Below are positions 25,949 through 34,060 of a stretch of 64,000 nucleotides of DNA, one piece after another (the stretch's first letter is position 1; every line of letters begins with the position of its first letter). The stretch is taken from assembly GCF_020819595.1 (NCBI RefSeq), contig NZ_JAJHNP010000001.1:372001-436000 (forward strand). The letters run 5' to 3'. Source of the DNA: Streptomyces barringtoniae. Lineage in GTDB: Bacteria > Actinomycetota > Actinomycetes > Streptomycetales > Streptomycetaceae. Both the position numbers and the translations under genes were made by a program. The notes below the pieces were generated by a model that had not been told where the DNA came from, did no database searches, and was given only the letters and a program-made list of their open reading frames with translations.

Positions 25949-26413
25949 ATGCAGCTCTCCGCCGCCCCCTACGAAGAACGTCTCACCGCCCCCCGCTCGT
26001 GGTGGCTGATCAGCTTTCTCGTGGGCGTCTCCTTCGCCCTGATCCTGCTTCCCTTCGGCACCCTGCCGCTGCTCGGCGGCCTGGTCGGCGGTACGGCCGC
26101 GGCGGCGGTGGTCGCCAGCGCGTACGGCTCCCAGCGCATCCGTGTGGTGGGTGACTCGCTGATCGCGGGCGAGGCGAAGATCCCGGTGTCGGCGCTGGGC
26201 GAGTCCGAGGTGCTGGACGCGGAGGAGGCCCGCGCCTGGCGGACGTACAAGGCCGACACCCGCGCCTTCCTGCTGCTGCGCGCCTACATCCCCACGGCGC
26301 TGCGGGTGGAGGTCACCGACCCGGAGGACCCGACGCCGTACCTGTACCTGTCGACGCGGGAGCCGGAGCGGCTGGCGGCTGCGATCGAGGCCGCGCGCAA
26401 GGCGAACGCCTAG
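25949..26413 (+). CDS. DUF3093 membrane protein
   Basis: 154 aa from ATG 25949 (MQLSAAPYEERL). Two adjacent transmembrane helices at ~16-60 (WWLISFLVGVSFALILLPFG, LPLLGGLVGGTAAAAVVASAY), then a soluble domain with RIRVVGDSLIAGEAKIP, DTRAFLLLRAYIPTALRVEV and PYLYLSTREPERLAAAI. This is the DUF3093 layout of Actinobacteria, function unknown. It is divergent from the thioesterase operon and convergent with the next gene, separated from it by only 38 bases. Confidence 0.85.
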   Translation: MQLSAAPYEERLTAPRSWWLISFLVGVSFALILLPFGTLPLLGGLVGGTAAAAVVASAYGSQRIRVVGDSLIAGEAKIPVSALGESEVLDAEEARAWRTYKADTRAFLLLRAYIPTALRVEVTDPEDPTPYLYLSTREPERLAAAIEAARKANA

Positions 26414-26451
26414 AGACTCCCGGCGAGCGCCTCGAAGCCCTTGGCGAGCGT

Positions 26452-27366
26452 CTAGAGCTCTTCGGGAAGGTCGCGCAGCTTCAGGGGCTCGGCCGGTTCC
26501 TCCAGCGGCGGGAGCTCGGGCAGTTCGTCCCACGGCACCTGGATCTTGCGCAGGTCGGCCCGGACATGGGCGGCGAGCCTCCTGGTGTCCCGGCGGTTCA
26601 TGACGGCGCCCACCGCCGCGCCGACCATGAACGGCATCAGGTTGGGCAGGTCCCGGACCATCCGCTTCATGATCTGCTGGCGCAGTTCGCGTTTCATGCG
26701 GCCGCCGAGGGCGGCGTCGTACGTCGCCGGTTTCATCACGTCGATCCCGCGCTCCCCCGACCAGGAGGACAGATACGCGGTACTGCGGGTCTTGAGGTTC
26801 CCGGGCGGCCGTACGCCGTAGACCTCGTGCAGTTCGGCGATGAGCTTCAGCTCGATCGCGGCGACCCCGGTGATCTCCGCGGCCAGTTCGGTCGGCATCG
26901 CGGGCGGCACCGGCAGCATCGCCGCCGCTCCGATCCCCGCTCCGACCGTCGAGGTGCCGGCCGCCGCGCCCGCCACCAGCTTGTCGGCGAGCTTTTCGGG
27001 GCCGAGACCCGGGAACTGCCGGCGCAGGGTCGCGAGGTCGCGCACGGGGACCCGCGGGGCGATCTCGATGATCCGGTCCGCGAGGTAGCCCAGGCCCGCG
27101 CGAGCACGGCTGCCGCCCCTGCGGACCCCTTCCCGGGCCATGGCGCGGGCCCTGTCGCTCATCACCGCCGCCCGCCGCCGGGCGGCGGGCGCGGGCTGCC
27201 GCACCGGCGCCGGGTGGTCTGCCCGGTCGGTCGCCGGTTCGAGCGGGGCCACCACTCCGGGTGCGCCCCGCTCGTCGTCACGCGCGCCGTGCGGGCCGTC
27301 GGACGGCCCTTCGTCCGCTTTCCCCAGGGGGAAGCGGCGCTTCCGGGGAGGGGTCGAGCCAGACAC
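26452..27366 (-). CDS. conserved protein, possibly EcsC-like
   Basis: 304 aa. The first ~70 residues are disordered and rich in Pro/Arg. The folded part holds glycine/alanine-rich hydrophobic helices (AAGTSTVGAGIGAAAMLPVPPAMPTE, then ITGVAAIELKLIAELHEVYGV) and a second cluster (LPNLMPFMVGAAVGAVMNRRDT). The pattern of an Ala/Gly membrane-associated hairpin followed by ..YG. resembles the EcsC family, a tentative assignment made by eye. Downstream neighbours are DUF4193 upstream on the same strand by 13 bases, so they may be co-transcribed. Confidence 0.6.
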   Translation of the reverse strand: MSGSTPPRKRRFPLGKADEGPSDGPHGARDDERGAPGVVAPLEPATDRADHPAPVRQPAPAARRRAAVMSDRARAMAREGVRRGGSRARAGLGYLADRIIEIAPRVPVRDLATLRRQFPGLGPEKLADKLVAGAAAGTSTVGAGIGAAAMLPVPPAMPTELAAEITGVAAIELKLIAELHEVYGVRPPGNLKTRSTAYLSSWSGERGIDVMKPATYDAALGGRMKRELRQQIMKRMVRDLPNLMPFMVGAAVGAVMNRRDTRRLAAHVRADLRKIQVPWDELPELPPLEEPAEPLKLRDLPEEL

Positions 27367-27379
27367 GGCCGACCCGACC

Positions 27380-27676
27380 TCAGTCGCAGTCGCGGCAGAT
27401 CGGCTGACCGTTCTTCTCCCGGGCCAGCTGGCTGCGGTGGTGCACCAGGAAGCAGCTCATGCAGGTGAACTCGTCCTGCTGCTTGGGCAGCACCCGGACG
27501 GCCAGCTCCTCGTTCGAGAGGTCGGCGCCGGGCAGCTCGAGGCCCTCGGCGGCCTCGAACTCGTCGACGTCCACCGACGAGGTGGACTTGTCGTTCCGCC
27601 GGGCCTTCAGCTCTTCAAGGCTGTCCGAGTCGACGTCGTCGTCGGTCTTGCGTGGAGTGTCGTAATCGGTTGCCAT
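27380..27676 (-). CDS. DUF4193 zinc-ribbon protein
   Basis: 98 aa from ATG 27676 (MATDYDTPRKTDDD), preceded by GGGGAGAG. The first ~60 residues are strongly acidic. The C-terminus has CMSCFLVHHRSQ and CRDCD, a four-Cys zinc ribbon. Length and ends match DUF4193, a short actinobacterial family of unknown function that could act with RNA polymerase or a DNA complex by analogy with other acidic zinc-ribbon proteins (speculative). A strong promoter is expected in the AT-richer upstream region. Confidence 0.85.
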   Translation of the reverse strand: MATDYDTPRKTDDDVDSDSLEELKARRNDKSTSSVDVDEFEAAEGLELPGADLSNEELAVRVLPKQQDEFTCMSCFLVHHRSQLAREKNGQPICRDCD

Positions 27677-28104
27677 ATCGCTCTCCCCCTCTGGGTGTCT
27701 GCGGTGTCTCCAGCGCACGTAACGCGTGAGAGGCCGGACTTGTGCCCGACCTGAGGCGGAGATTTTGCCTCACATCAAGGTCTGTTACTCAATCGACACC
27801 CAACCCGACCCCTCAAGAGTGATCGGCTTGGATGGCGGTGAGGACCGTACACGGTTCCAATGCCGCACCTCAAAGGCGCCTCACCGTGTACTTCCCGTGA
27901 TCAAGTGCCCTGAAAACCAGGACTTTCCCGGCTTTCCGCCATGTTTCATGATCACGGAGCGTACATGGCCGAAAATCCGCCCATGTGATCGATCACACAA
28001 CAGCAAGCTCATTCGGCGGCTGGAAAATTCCGCGTCAAGCGAACATCTCCCGCGTGTGTCGGCCGCGGGCCCGGGCCGCCCGGTCGGAACGGCCCGGTCA
28101 CGGA
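27677..28104. other. 428-bp AT-richer intergenic region
   Basis: It separates the DUF4193 start from the cutS stop. GC is visibly lower than in neighbouring genes. It probably carries the DUF4193 promoter on the minus strand and the end of the cutRS transcript. No convincing gene was found. Confidence 0.5.
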
Positions 28105-29352
28105 TCACAGCGGCAGGGTGACCCGCATCACCAGACCGCCTCCCTCGCGGGGCTGCGCCACGATGTGGCCGCCGTGCGCGCGGGCCACGGACCGGGCGAT
28201 GGAGAGGCCGAGCCCCACCCCCTTGTCGCTGCCCGTGCGCTCCGTACGGAGCCGCCTGAAGGGCTCGAAGAGGTTGTCGATCTCGTACGCCGGCACCACC
28301 GGCCCGGTGTTCGCGACGGTCAGCACCGCCCGGCCGTGCTGGACCTCCGTGTCCACCTCGACCCAGCCGTCCTCGGCCACGTTGTACCGCACCGCGTTCT
28401 GCACCAGGTTCAGCGCGATCCGCTCCAGCAGCACGCCGTTGCCCTGCACCACCGCCGGCCTGCGCTCGCCGCGGATCTTCACGCCCTTGGCCTCGGCCTC
28501 GCCGTGCACCTGGTCGATGGCCTGGGTGGCGACCTCGGCCAGGTCGACCGGCTTGCGCTCGACGATCTGGTTGTCGCTGCGGGCGAGCAGGAGCAGGCCC
28601 TCGACCAGCTGCTCACTGCGCTCGTTGGTGGCGAGCAGGGTCTTGCCCAGCTGTTGCAGTTCCATCGGCGCGTTCGGATCCGACAGATGCACTTCGAGGA
28701 GCGTGCGGTTGATCGCGAGCGGGGTGCGCAGCTCGTGGGAGGCGTTGCCGACGAAGCGCTGCTGGGCGGTGAAGGCCCGCTGCAGCCGCTCCAGCATGTC
28801 GTCGAAGGTGTCCGCCAGCTCCTTCAGCTCGTCGTCCGGGCCGTCCAGCTCGATCCGGCGGGACAGGTCGGAACCGGCCACCTGGCGGGCGGTACGGGTG
28901 ATCCGGCCGAGTGGCGACAGCACCCGGCCGGCCATCGCGTAACCGAACGCGAACGCGATCACGGCGAGGCCCAGCAGGGCCAGCAGCGAGCGGCTGAGCA
29001 GGTCGTCCAGGGCGGCCTGGCGCTGGTGGTCCACGCACTGCGCGATCGCGTCGTTGAACTCCGACAGCGGCAGGCTGGTGGTGTTGATCGCGGGGCAGTT
29101 GTCGCTGGAGACCCGGATCGACGTGCCGCTGACGATCTTGAACAGTGGCTGGTTGCCGGTGCTGATCGCCTGCGCGGCCAGCAGGTAGATGATCGACAGC
29201 AGCAGGATGCCGGCGATCAGGAACATGCCGCCGTACAGCAGCGTGAGCCGTATGCGGATGGTCGGGCGCAGCCACGGGAAGGGGGCCTGCGGCCTTCTGG
29301 GGTCCCAGGTGGGTTTCGGTGGCGCCTGGGGCGGCGCGGGTGTGGCGGCCAT
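28105..29352 (-). CDS. cutS: CutS sensor histidine kinase
   Basis: 415 aa. A Pro-rich N-terminus, TM1 (~32-62; IRLTLLYGGMFLIAGILLLSII), an extracytoplasmic loop of about 60 residues, TM2 (~122-142), HAMP, HisKA with NASHELRTPLAINRT (~205), and HATPase with NLVQNAVRYN and GVGLGLSIARSVARAHGG. The sensor loop has two cysteines (SSDNCPAIN and IAQCVDHQ), which could form a redox-sensitive disulfide; such a pair is conserved in CutS as I recall it. CutRS is among the most conserved two-component systems in Streptomyces and is linked to envelope or secretion stress and antibiotic production. It starts 6 bp after cutR. Confidence 0.92.
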   Translation of the reverse strand: MAATPAPPQAPPKPTWDPRRPQAPFPWLRPTIRIRLTLLYGGMFLIAGILLLSIIYLLAAQAISTGNQPLFKIVSGTSIRVSSDNCPAINTTSLPLSEFNDAIAQCVDHQRQAALDDLLSRSLLALLGLAVIAFAFGYAMAGRVLSPLGRITRTARQVAGSDLSRRIELDGPDDELKELADTFDDMLERLQRAFTAQQRFVGNASHELRTPLAINRTLLEVHLSDPNAPMELQQLGKTLLATNERSEQLVEGLLLLARSDNQIVERKPVDLAEVATQAIDQVHGEAEAKGVKIRGERRPAVVQGNGVLLERIALNLVQNAVRYNVAEDGWVEVDTEVQHGRAVLTVANTGPVVPAYEIDNLFEPFRRLRTERTGSDKGVGLGLSIARSVARAHGGHIVAQPREGGGLVMRVTLPL

Positions 29353-29358
29353 GGCCGA

Positions 29359-30012
29359 TCAGATCCGGTAGCCGGAGCCGGGGACGGTGACGATGACCGG
29401 CGGCTCGCCCAGCTTGCGCCGCAGGGTCATCACGGTCACCCGCACGACGTTGGTGAACGGGTCGGTGTTCTCGTCCCAGGCCTTCTCCAGCAGCTGCTCG
29501 GCCGAGACCACCGCGCCCTCGCTGCGCATGAGCACCTCCAGCACCGCGAACTCCTTGGGCGCGAGCTGGATCTCCTTGCCCTCGCGGAACACCTCGCGGC
29601 GGTTCGGGTCGAGCTTGATTCCGGCGCGCTCCAGGACCGGCGGCAGGGGAACACTCGTACGACGGCCGAGGGCGCGCACGCGCGCGATCAGCTCGCTGAA
29701 CGCGAAGGGCTTGGGCAGATAGTCGTCGGCGCCGATCTCCAGGCCCTCGACACGGTCGCTGACGTCGCCGGACGCCGTGAGCATGAGCACGCGGGTGGGC
29801 ATGCCGAGCTCGACGATCTTGCGGCAGACGTCGTCGCCGTGCACCAGCGGGAGGTCGCGGTCGAGGACGACCACGTCGTAGTCGTTGACGCCGATGCGCT
29901 CCAGGGCTGCCGCACCGTCGTACACGACGTCGACGGCCATGGCCTCCCGGCGCAGTCCGGTGGCCACCGCATCGGCGAGCAGTTGCTCGTCCTCGACGAC
30001 GAGTACGCGCAC
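29359..30012 (-). CDS. cutR: CutR response regulator
   Basis: 217 aa from GTG 30012, 8 bases after GGAAGGA. The frame extends upstream but without a family match. The receiver at 1-115 has VVEDEQ, phospho-acceptor DVVVLDRDLPLVHG, and LPKPFAF; the OmpR-type winged helix at ~130-217 has LAPKEFAVLEVLMRSEGAVVS and NVVRVTVMTLRRKLGEPP...GSGYRI. It is the first gene of the cutRS operon. An 11-bp-spaced direct repeat GTAAG, about 100 bp upstream, is a candidate autoregulatory site. Confidence 0.92.
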   Translation of the reverse strand: MRVLVVEDEQLLADAVATGLRREAMAVDVVYDGAAALERIGVNDYDVVVLDRDLPLVHGDDVCRKIVELGMPTRVLMLTASGDVSDRVEGLEIGADDYLPKPFAFSELIARVRALGRRTSVPLPPVLERAGIKLDPNRREVFREGKEIQLAPKEFAVLEVLMRSEGAVVSAEQLLEKAWDENTDPFTNVVRVTVMTLRRKLGEPPVIVTVPGSGYRI

Positions 30013-30428
30013 GTCGCTTGTCCTTCCTGATGTCCACCCGCGTAGCGCGCCGTGGGCGCGTGCGGGCAGGGGTGTTCGTGGGGTGTGACCTCCATCCTGC
30101 CCTTTTCGGCCGTAAGTCGGCTGTAAGGCGGGTTGTGGACCGCACAGATCGGTGCCCCGGGGCGGGAATACGAGATTTTCTCCTCCGGTTGAGGTTTCCG
30201 GGTGAGGGAGCGGGGGGAGGACGGCTTTACACCCCGCGATCACGCTCTGCATGTGCCGCAGCACCATGCGGTACATGGCGATCCGCTTCCGCAGAGTGGG
30301 CGCGGGTGTCCGGCACCGTCGCCGCCCAGCAGGGCAGCGCTGGGCACCCGTGAGAGACGTGATCGCCCCTTTCCCAACAGGCACACCCCCGTGCCACCGA
30401 CCCACGACCCAGGACGAGGGGGCGCAGC
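30013..30428. other. 416-bp divergent intergenic region upstream of cutR
   Basis: It lies between cutR and the divergent 57-aa gene. It contains the direct repeat at 30112-30127. No larger gene could be supported. Confidence 0.5.
30112..30127. promoter_or_regulatory. direct repeat, candidate OmpR-type operator
   Basis: GTAAG occurs at 30112-30116 and 30123-30127, exactly 11 bp apart (one helical turn), read as CTTAC-N6-CTTAC on the cutR strand. Tandem half-sites one turn apart are how OmpR/PhoB-family dimers bind. About 100 bp before cutR, it could serve autoregulation. Confidence 0.35.
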
Positions 30429-30602
30429 ATGGACGCTTTCACCGCAGGACTTCTGCAGCGCATAAGGGCGACCGAGTCCGACCTGTCGCGGGCTCGTGAC
30501 GAGGGTGACGACTTCCTCGTCGAAGTGGAGCAGGCAGAGCTCGACGACCTGCGACGCCTCGCCGCCGAACACGGTGTGGAGGTCGGCGCGTCACGCGTCT
30601 GA
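30429..30602 (+). CDS. conserved small acidic protein, 57 aa
   Basis: 57 aa from ATG 30429, preceded by GAGGGGGC five bases upstream. The sequence (MDAFTAGLLQRI..., ARDEGDDFLVEVEQAELDDL, AAEHGVEV) is helical and acidic with no signal peptide or cysteine. Codon use is coding-like, and a perfect terminator follows 20 bases after the stop. I recall a similar short protein between cutRS and the inositol-phosphatase gene in other Streptomyces. Function unknown. Confidence 0.75.
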   Translation: MDAFTAGLLQRIRATESDLSRARDEGDDFLVEVEQAELDDLRRLAAEHGVEVGASRV

Positions 30603-30622
30603 TCGGCCCGAAAGCGCAAGAG

Positions 30623-30653
30623 GGGACCCCGGCGAATCCAGCGCCGGGGTCCC
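30623..30653. terminator. intrinsic terminator, convergent genes
   Basis: GGGACCCCGGCG pairs perfectly with CGCCGGGGTCCC over a 7-base loop and is followed by TTT on the plus strand. It serves the 57-aa gene and may stop the minus-strand phosphatase gene. Confidence 0.85.
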
Positions 30654-30697
30654 TTTGCGTTCAGCGCCTTGCGTTCAGCGACCGGGGACGGTCGCGT

Positions 30698-31513
30698 TCA
30701 GTCGTGCCACGCCCCGAACTCCTCCAGCAGCCCCTGCAGGGGCTCGAACACTCCCGGTGACCCGGCGACTGTCAGATCCCGCGAAAGGCGCTCTCCCGGC
30801 CTGCCACCGACCAGCGCGCCCGCCTCCCGGGCGATCAGGTCACCCGCCGCGAAGTCCCACGCGTTGAGCCCCCGCTCGTAGTACCCGTCGAGCCGGCCGC
30901 AGGCCACGTCGCACAGGTCGACCGCCGCCGAGCCGCTGCGCCTGATGTCCCGCAGCAACGGGATCAGCCGCCCGGCCACCTCGGCCTGGTGGGTGCGGAC
31001 CTCGGCGACGTAGTTGAACCCGGTGGAGACCAGGGCCTGGTCGAGAGGGGGCGCGGGACGGCAGGCGAGCGCCCGCTCGCCCTCCCATGCGCCAGTGGCC
31101 CACGCGCCGCCGCCACGTACCGCGTGGTACGTCTCGCCGCGCATCGGGGCCGCGACGACCCCGACGACCGTCTCCCCGTCCCGCTCGGCCGCGATGGACA
31201 CCGCCCAGGTCGGCAGCCCGTACAGGTAGTTCACCGTGCCGTCGAGCGGGTCGATCACCCAGCGCACGCCGCTGGTGCCCGCCACGGAGGCGCCCTCCTC
31301 GCCGAGGAAGCCGTCGTCGGGCCGCCGGGCGGAGATCAGATCGGTGATCAGCTTCTCCGCCGCGATGTCCATCTCGGTGACGACGTCGATCGGGCTGGAC
31401 TTGGTCCTCGCCACGGCCAGGTCGGCCGGGCGGCCGTCCCGCAGCAGCTCACCGGCGCGGCGAGCGGCCTCCCGGGCCAGTTCCAGCAGTTCCCGGTGCA
31501 GGGGGTCGGTCAC
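30698..31513 (-). CDS. inositol monophosphatase family protein
   Basis: 271 aa from GTG 31513 after GAGGAGA. The metal-binding motifs are intact: LGEEGAS (Glu), WVIDPLDGTVNYLYG and, C-terminally, LNAWDFAAGDLIAREAGA. The fold is Mg2+-dependent, Li+-sensitive phosphatases acting on inositol phosphate, histidinol phosphate, PAP or fructose bisphosphate; the substrate here cannot be assigned. It begins 8 bp after the ferrochelatase stop, so the two are probably one transcript under the iron box upstream of hemH. Confidence 0.92.
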   Translation of the reverse strand: MTDPLHRELLELAREAARRAGELLRDGRPADLAVARTKSSPIDVVTEMDIAAEKLITDLISARRPDDGFLGEEGASVAGTSGVRWVIDPLDGTVNYLYGLPTWAVSIAAERDGETVVGVVAAPMRGETYHAVRGGGAWATGAWEGERALACRPAPPLDQALVSTGFNYVAEVRTHQAEVAGRLIPLLRDIRRSGSAAVDLCDVACGRLDGYYERGLNAWDFAAGDLIAREAGALVGGRPGERLSRDLTVAGSPGVFEPLQGLLEEFGAWHD

Positions 31514-31521
31514 GGGTCTCC

Positions 31522-32649
31522 TCACGCGTAGGGGCTGTCGGCGCCGGCGGCGGCCGGATGGGGCGCACGGGCGGGGCAGCAGCCGACCGGGCAGAGGTTG
31601 TGGCTCGCGCCCAGCGTGCCGAGGGCGCACGGGGTGACCTCCTGGCCGCGCTCCGCGGCGGCGCGTTCCACGATCAGGTCGCGGACGGCGGCGGCGAACC
31701 GGGGGTCGGCGCCCACGGTGGCCGAGCGGCGCACCGGCAGGCCCAGCTCCTCGGCCTTGGCCCTGGCCTCGGTGTCGAGGTCGTACAGCACCTCCATGTG
31801 GTCCGAGACGAACCCGATGGGCGCCATGACCACGGCCGGGACGCCCGCCGCGTGCTGCTCCTCGAGGTGGTCGCAGATGTCCGGCTCCAGCCACGGGATG
31901 TGCGGGGCGCCGGAACGCGACTGGTAGACCAGCCGCCAGGGGTGGTCGACGCCGGTGCGCTCGCGGACGGCGTCGGCGATCAGCTGGGCCACGTCCAGGT
32001 GCTGCTCGACGTAGGCGCCGCCCTCGCCGTGGACCTCCACGGGCCCGGAGGTGTCGGCGGCGGAGGCCGGGATGGAGTGGGTGGTGAAGGCGATGTGGGC
32101 GCCCGCGCGGACGTCCTCGGGGAGATCTTCGAGGGAGCGCAGCACGCCGTCGATCATGGGGTCGACGAAGCCCGGGTGGTTGAAGTAGTGCCGGAGCTTG
32201 TCGATCTTCGGCAGCTCCAGGCCCTCCGTCTCCAGCGTGGCGAGCGCGTCCGCGAGGTTCTCGCGGTACTGGCGGCAGCCCGAGTAGGAGGCGTAGGCGC
32301 TGGTGGCGAGCACGAGGATGCGGCGGCGGCCGTCGGCGACCATCTCGCGCAGGGTGTCCGTCAGATACGGCGCCCAGTTGCGGTTGCCCCAGTAGACGGG
32401 CAGGTCCAGGCCGTGCTCGGCGAAGTCCTTGCGCAGGGCGTCCAGCAGGGCGCGATTCTGGCCGTTGATGGGGCTGACCCCGCCGAACAGGAAGTAGTGC
32501 CGACCGACTTCCTTCAGGCGTTCCTTCGGGATGCCGCGCCCGCGCGTGACGTTCTCCAGGAACGGGACCACGTCGTCCGGGCCTTCGGGGCCGCCGAAGG
32601 AGAGCAGGAGCAGGGCGTCGTACGGGGTGACATCGAGCGCGTCTGGCAT
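31522..32649 (-). CDS. hemH: ferrochelatase (coproporphyrin type)
   Basis: 375 aa from ATG 32649. It inserts Fe2+ into a porphyrin; Actinobacteria use the coproporphyrin-dependent route, so the product is likely coproheme (CpfC). Visible are [46 protein letters not shown] with catalytic His, and the C-terminal cysteines in NLCPVGCCP with CALGTLG, matching the [2Fe-2S] ligand pattern of actinobacterial enzymes together with the Cys in YSGC. An iron-box-like site at 32749-32767 precedes it, shared with the divergent MFS gene. Confidence 0.95.
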   Translation of the reverse strand: MPDALDVTPYDALLLLSFGGPEGPDDVVPFLENVTRGRGIPKERLKEVGRHYFLFGGVSPINGQNRALLDALRKDFAEHGLDLPVYWGNRNWAPYLTDTLREMVADGRRRILVLATSAYASYSGCRQYRENLADALATLETEGLELPKIDKLRHYFNHPGFVDPMIDGVLRSLEDLPEDVRAGAHIAFTTHSIPASAADTSGPVEVHGEGGAYVEQHLDVAQLIADAVRERTGVDHPWRLVYQSRSGAPHIPWLEPDICDHLEEQHAAGVPAVVMAPIGFVSDHMEVLYDLDTEARAKAEELGLPVRRSATVGADPRFAAAVRDLIVERAAAERGQEVTPCALGTLGASHNLCPVGCCPARAPHPAAAGADSPYA

Positions 32650-32748
32650 GTCTCGATCCTGCCACTCGGTACTGACGGCCAGGAAACAGCCGGGTGACGA
32701 GTCGGGTTCCAGTCGGTTTATGCCGGTTTTTCCGGCCGTCAAACCAGG

Positions 32749-32767
32749 TGCGATTAGGGTCACCTAA
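32749..32767. promoter_or_regulatory. candidate DmdR/IdeR iron box
   Basis: TGCGATTAGGGTCACCTAA matches the recalled iron-box consensus TTAGGTTAGGCTCACCTAA at 15 of 19 positions, with the central palindrome TTAGG-GTCA-CCTAA intact. It sits 100 bp before hemH and 55 bp before the divergent MFS start. Iron-dependent control of a ferrochelatase is biologically sensible. Confidence 0.55.
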
Positions 32768-32821
32768 CTCGTAACCTGTATCAGCCGCATTCGCGCCTTA
32801 CCGAGCCGCTTCGGAGACCCC

Positions 32822-34060
32822 GTGCCCAGCCCCTACAGAGCCCTGTTCACCGAGCCCGGCACCAAGGCGTTCTCCGCCGCGGGATTCCTCGGCCGGATGC
32901 CGTTGTCGATGATGGGCATCGGCGTGGTCACGATGGTCTCCCAGCTGACGGGGCGGTACCGGCTCGCGGGCGCGCTGTCGGCCACCATCGCGCTGTCCGC
33001 CGCGGTGATCGGGCCGCAGATCTCCCGGCTGGTCGACCAGCACGGGCAGCGCCGGGTGCTGCGCCCCGCGACCCTGGTGGCCCTCACGGCGGCGGCCGGA
33101 CTGCTGCTCGCCGCGCACGCGAAGTGGCCGGACTGGGTGCTGTTCGTGTGCGCGGCCGGGATCGGCTCCGTGCCGAGCCTGGGCGCGATGATCCGGGCCC
33201 GCTGGGCGGCGCTGTACCGGGGCACCGACAAACTGCACACCGCGTACTCGTTCGAGTCGGTCGTCGACGAGATCTGCTTCATCTTCGGCCCGATCATCTC
33301 CATCGGCCTGTCCACGGCCTGGTTCCCGGAGGCCGGGCCGCTGCTCGCCGCCTGCTTCCTGGCCGCCGGCGTCTTCTGGCTCACCGCCCAGCGCGCCACC
33401 GAGCCGCAGCCGCACCCGCGTGAGCGCCACGGCGGCGGTACGGCCCTGCGCTCACCCGGCCTCCAGGTGCTGGGGGCGACCTTCGTGGCGACCGGCGCGA
33501 TCTTCGGGTCGGTGGACGTGGTCACCGTCGCCTTCGCCGACGAGCGCGGCCACAAGGGCGCCGCGAGTGTGGTCCTGGCGCTGTACGCGGCCGGTTCCTG
33601 CGCGGCCGGGGTGGTCTTCGGGCTGCTGCGGTTCACCGGAGCGCCGGAACGCCGCTGGCTGCTGGGCGTGGCGGCGATGGCCGTGAGTATGATCCCCCTC
33701 CTACTGGTCGGAAACCTGCCGCTTCTGGCCGTGGCGCTGTTCGTTGCGGGGCTGTCCATCGCACCGACGATGATCACGACGATGTCCCTCATCGAAGAGC
33801 ACGTACCTCGCGCGCGGCTCACCGAGGGCATGACCTGGGTGAGCACCGGCCTCGCGGTCGGTGTCGCGCTCGGCTCCTCCGTGGCCGGCTCGGTGATCGA
33901 CGCCGCCGGGGCGCGGGCCGGGTACGGGGTTCCGGCCGTGTCCGGGGCCGTCGCGGTCGCGGTCGGTTTTCTCGGGTACCGCCGGCTGCGCAGGCCGGCC
34001 GCGGGTCGGGGAGGCACCGTTGAGCAGCACAGCGAACGGGAAGAACGGCACCTGGCGTAA
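32822..34060 (+). CDS. MFS transporter
   Basis: 412 aa, GTG start 5 bases after GGAG. About 12 transmembrane helices, including the first-loop motif SRLVDQHGQRRVLRPATL (a variant of the G-x-x-x-D-R/K-x-G-R-K MFS signature). The C-terminal half is a second six-helix bundle (LQVLGATFVATGAIFGSVDVVTVAFAD...). It has the look of a small-molecule efflux carrier. The divergent start near the iron box hints at iron or metallophore handling but this is not proven. It overlaps the oxidase start by 41 bp. Confidence 0.85.
   Translation: MPSPYRALFTEPGTKAFSAAGFLGRMPLSMMGIGVVTMVSQLTGRYRLAGALSATIALSAAVIGPQISRLVDQHGQRRVLRPATLVALTAAAGLLLAAHAKWPDWVLFVCAAGIGSVPSLGAMIRARWAALYRGTDKLHTAYSFESVVDEICFIFGPIISIGLSTAWFPEAGPLLAACFLAAGVFWLTAQRATEPQPHPRERHGGGTALRSPGLQVLGATFVATGAIFGSVDVVTVAFADERGHKGAASVVLALYAAGSCAAGVVFGLLRFTGAPERRWLLGVAAMAVSMIPLLLVGNLPLLAVALFVAGLSIAPTMITTMSLIEEHVPRARLTEGMTWVSTGLAVGVALGSSVAGSVIDAAGARAGYGVPAVSGAVAVAVGFLGYRRLRRPAAGRGGTVEQHSEREERHLA

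Noticed and set aside
27881..28108. 75-codon frame between DUF4193 and cutS
   Set aside because: No ribosome site, atypical composition and no known family.
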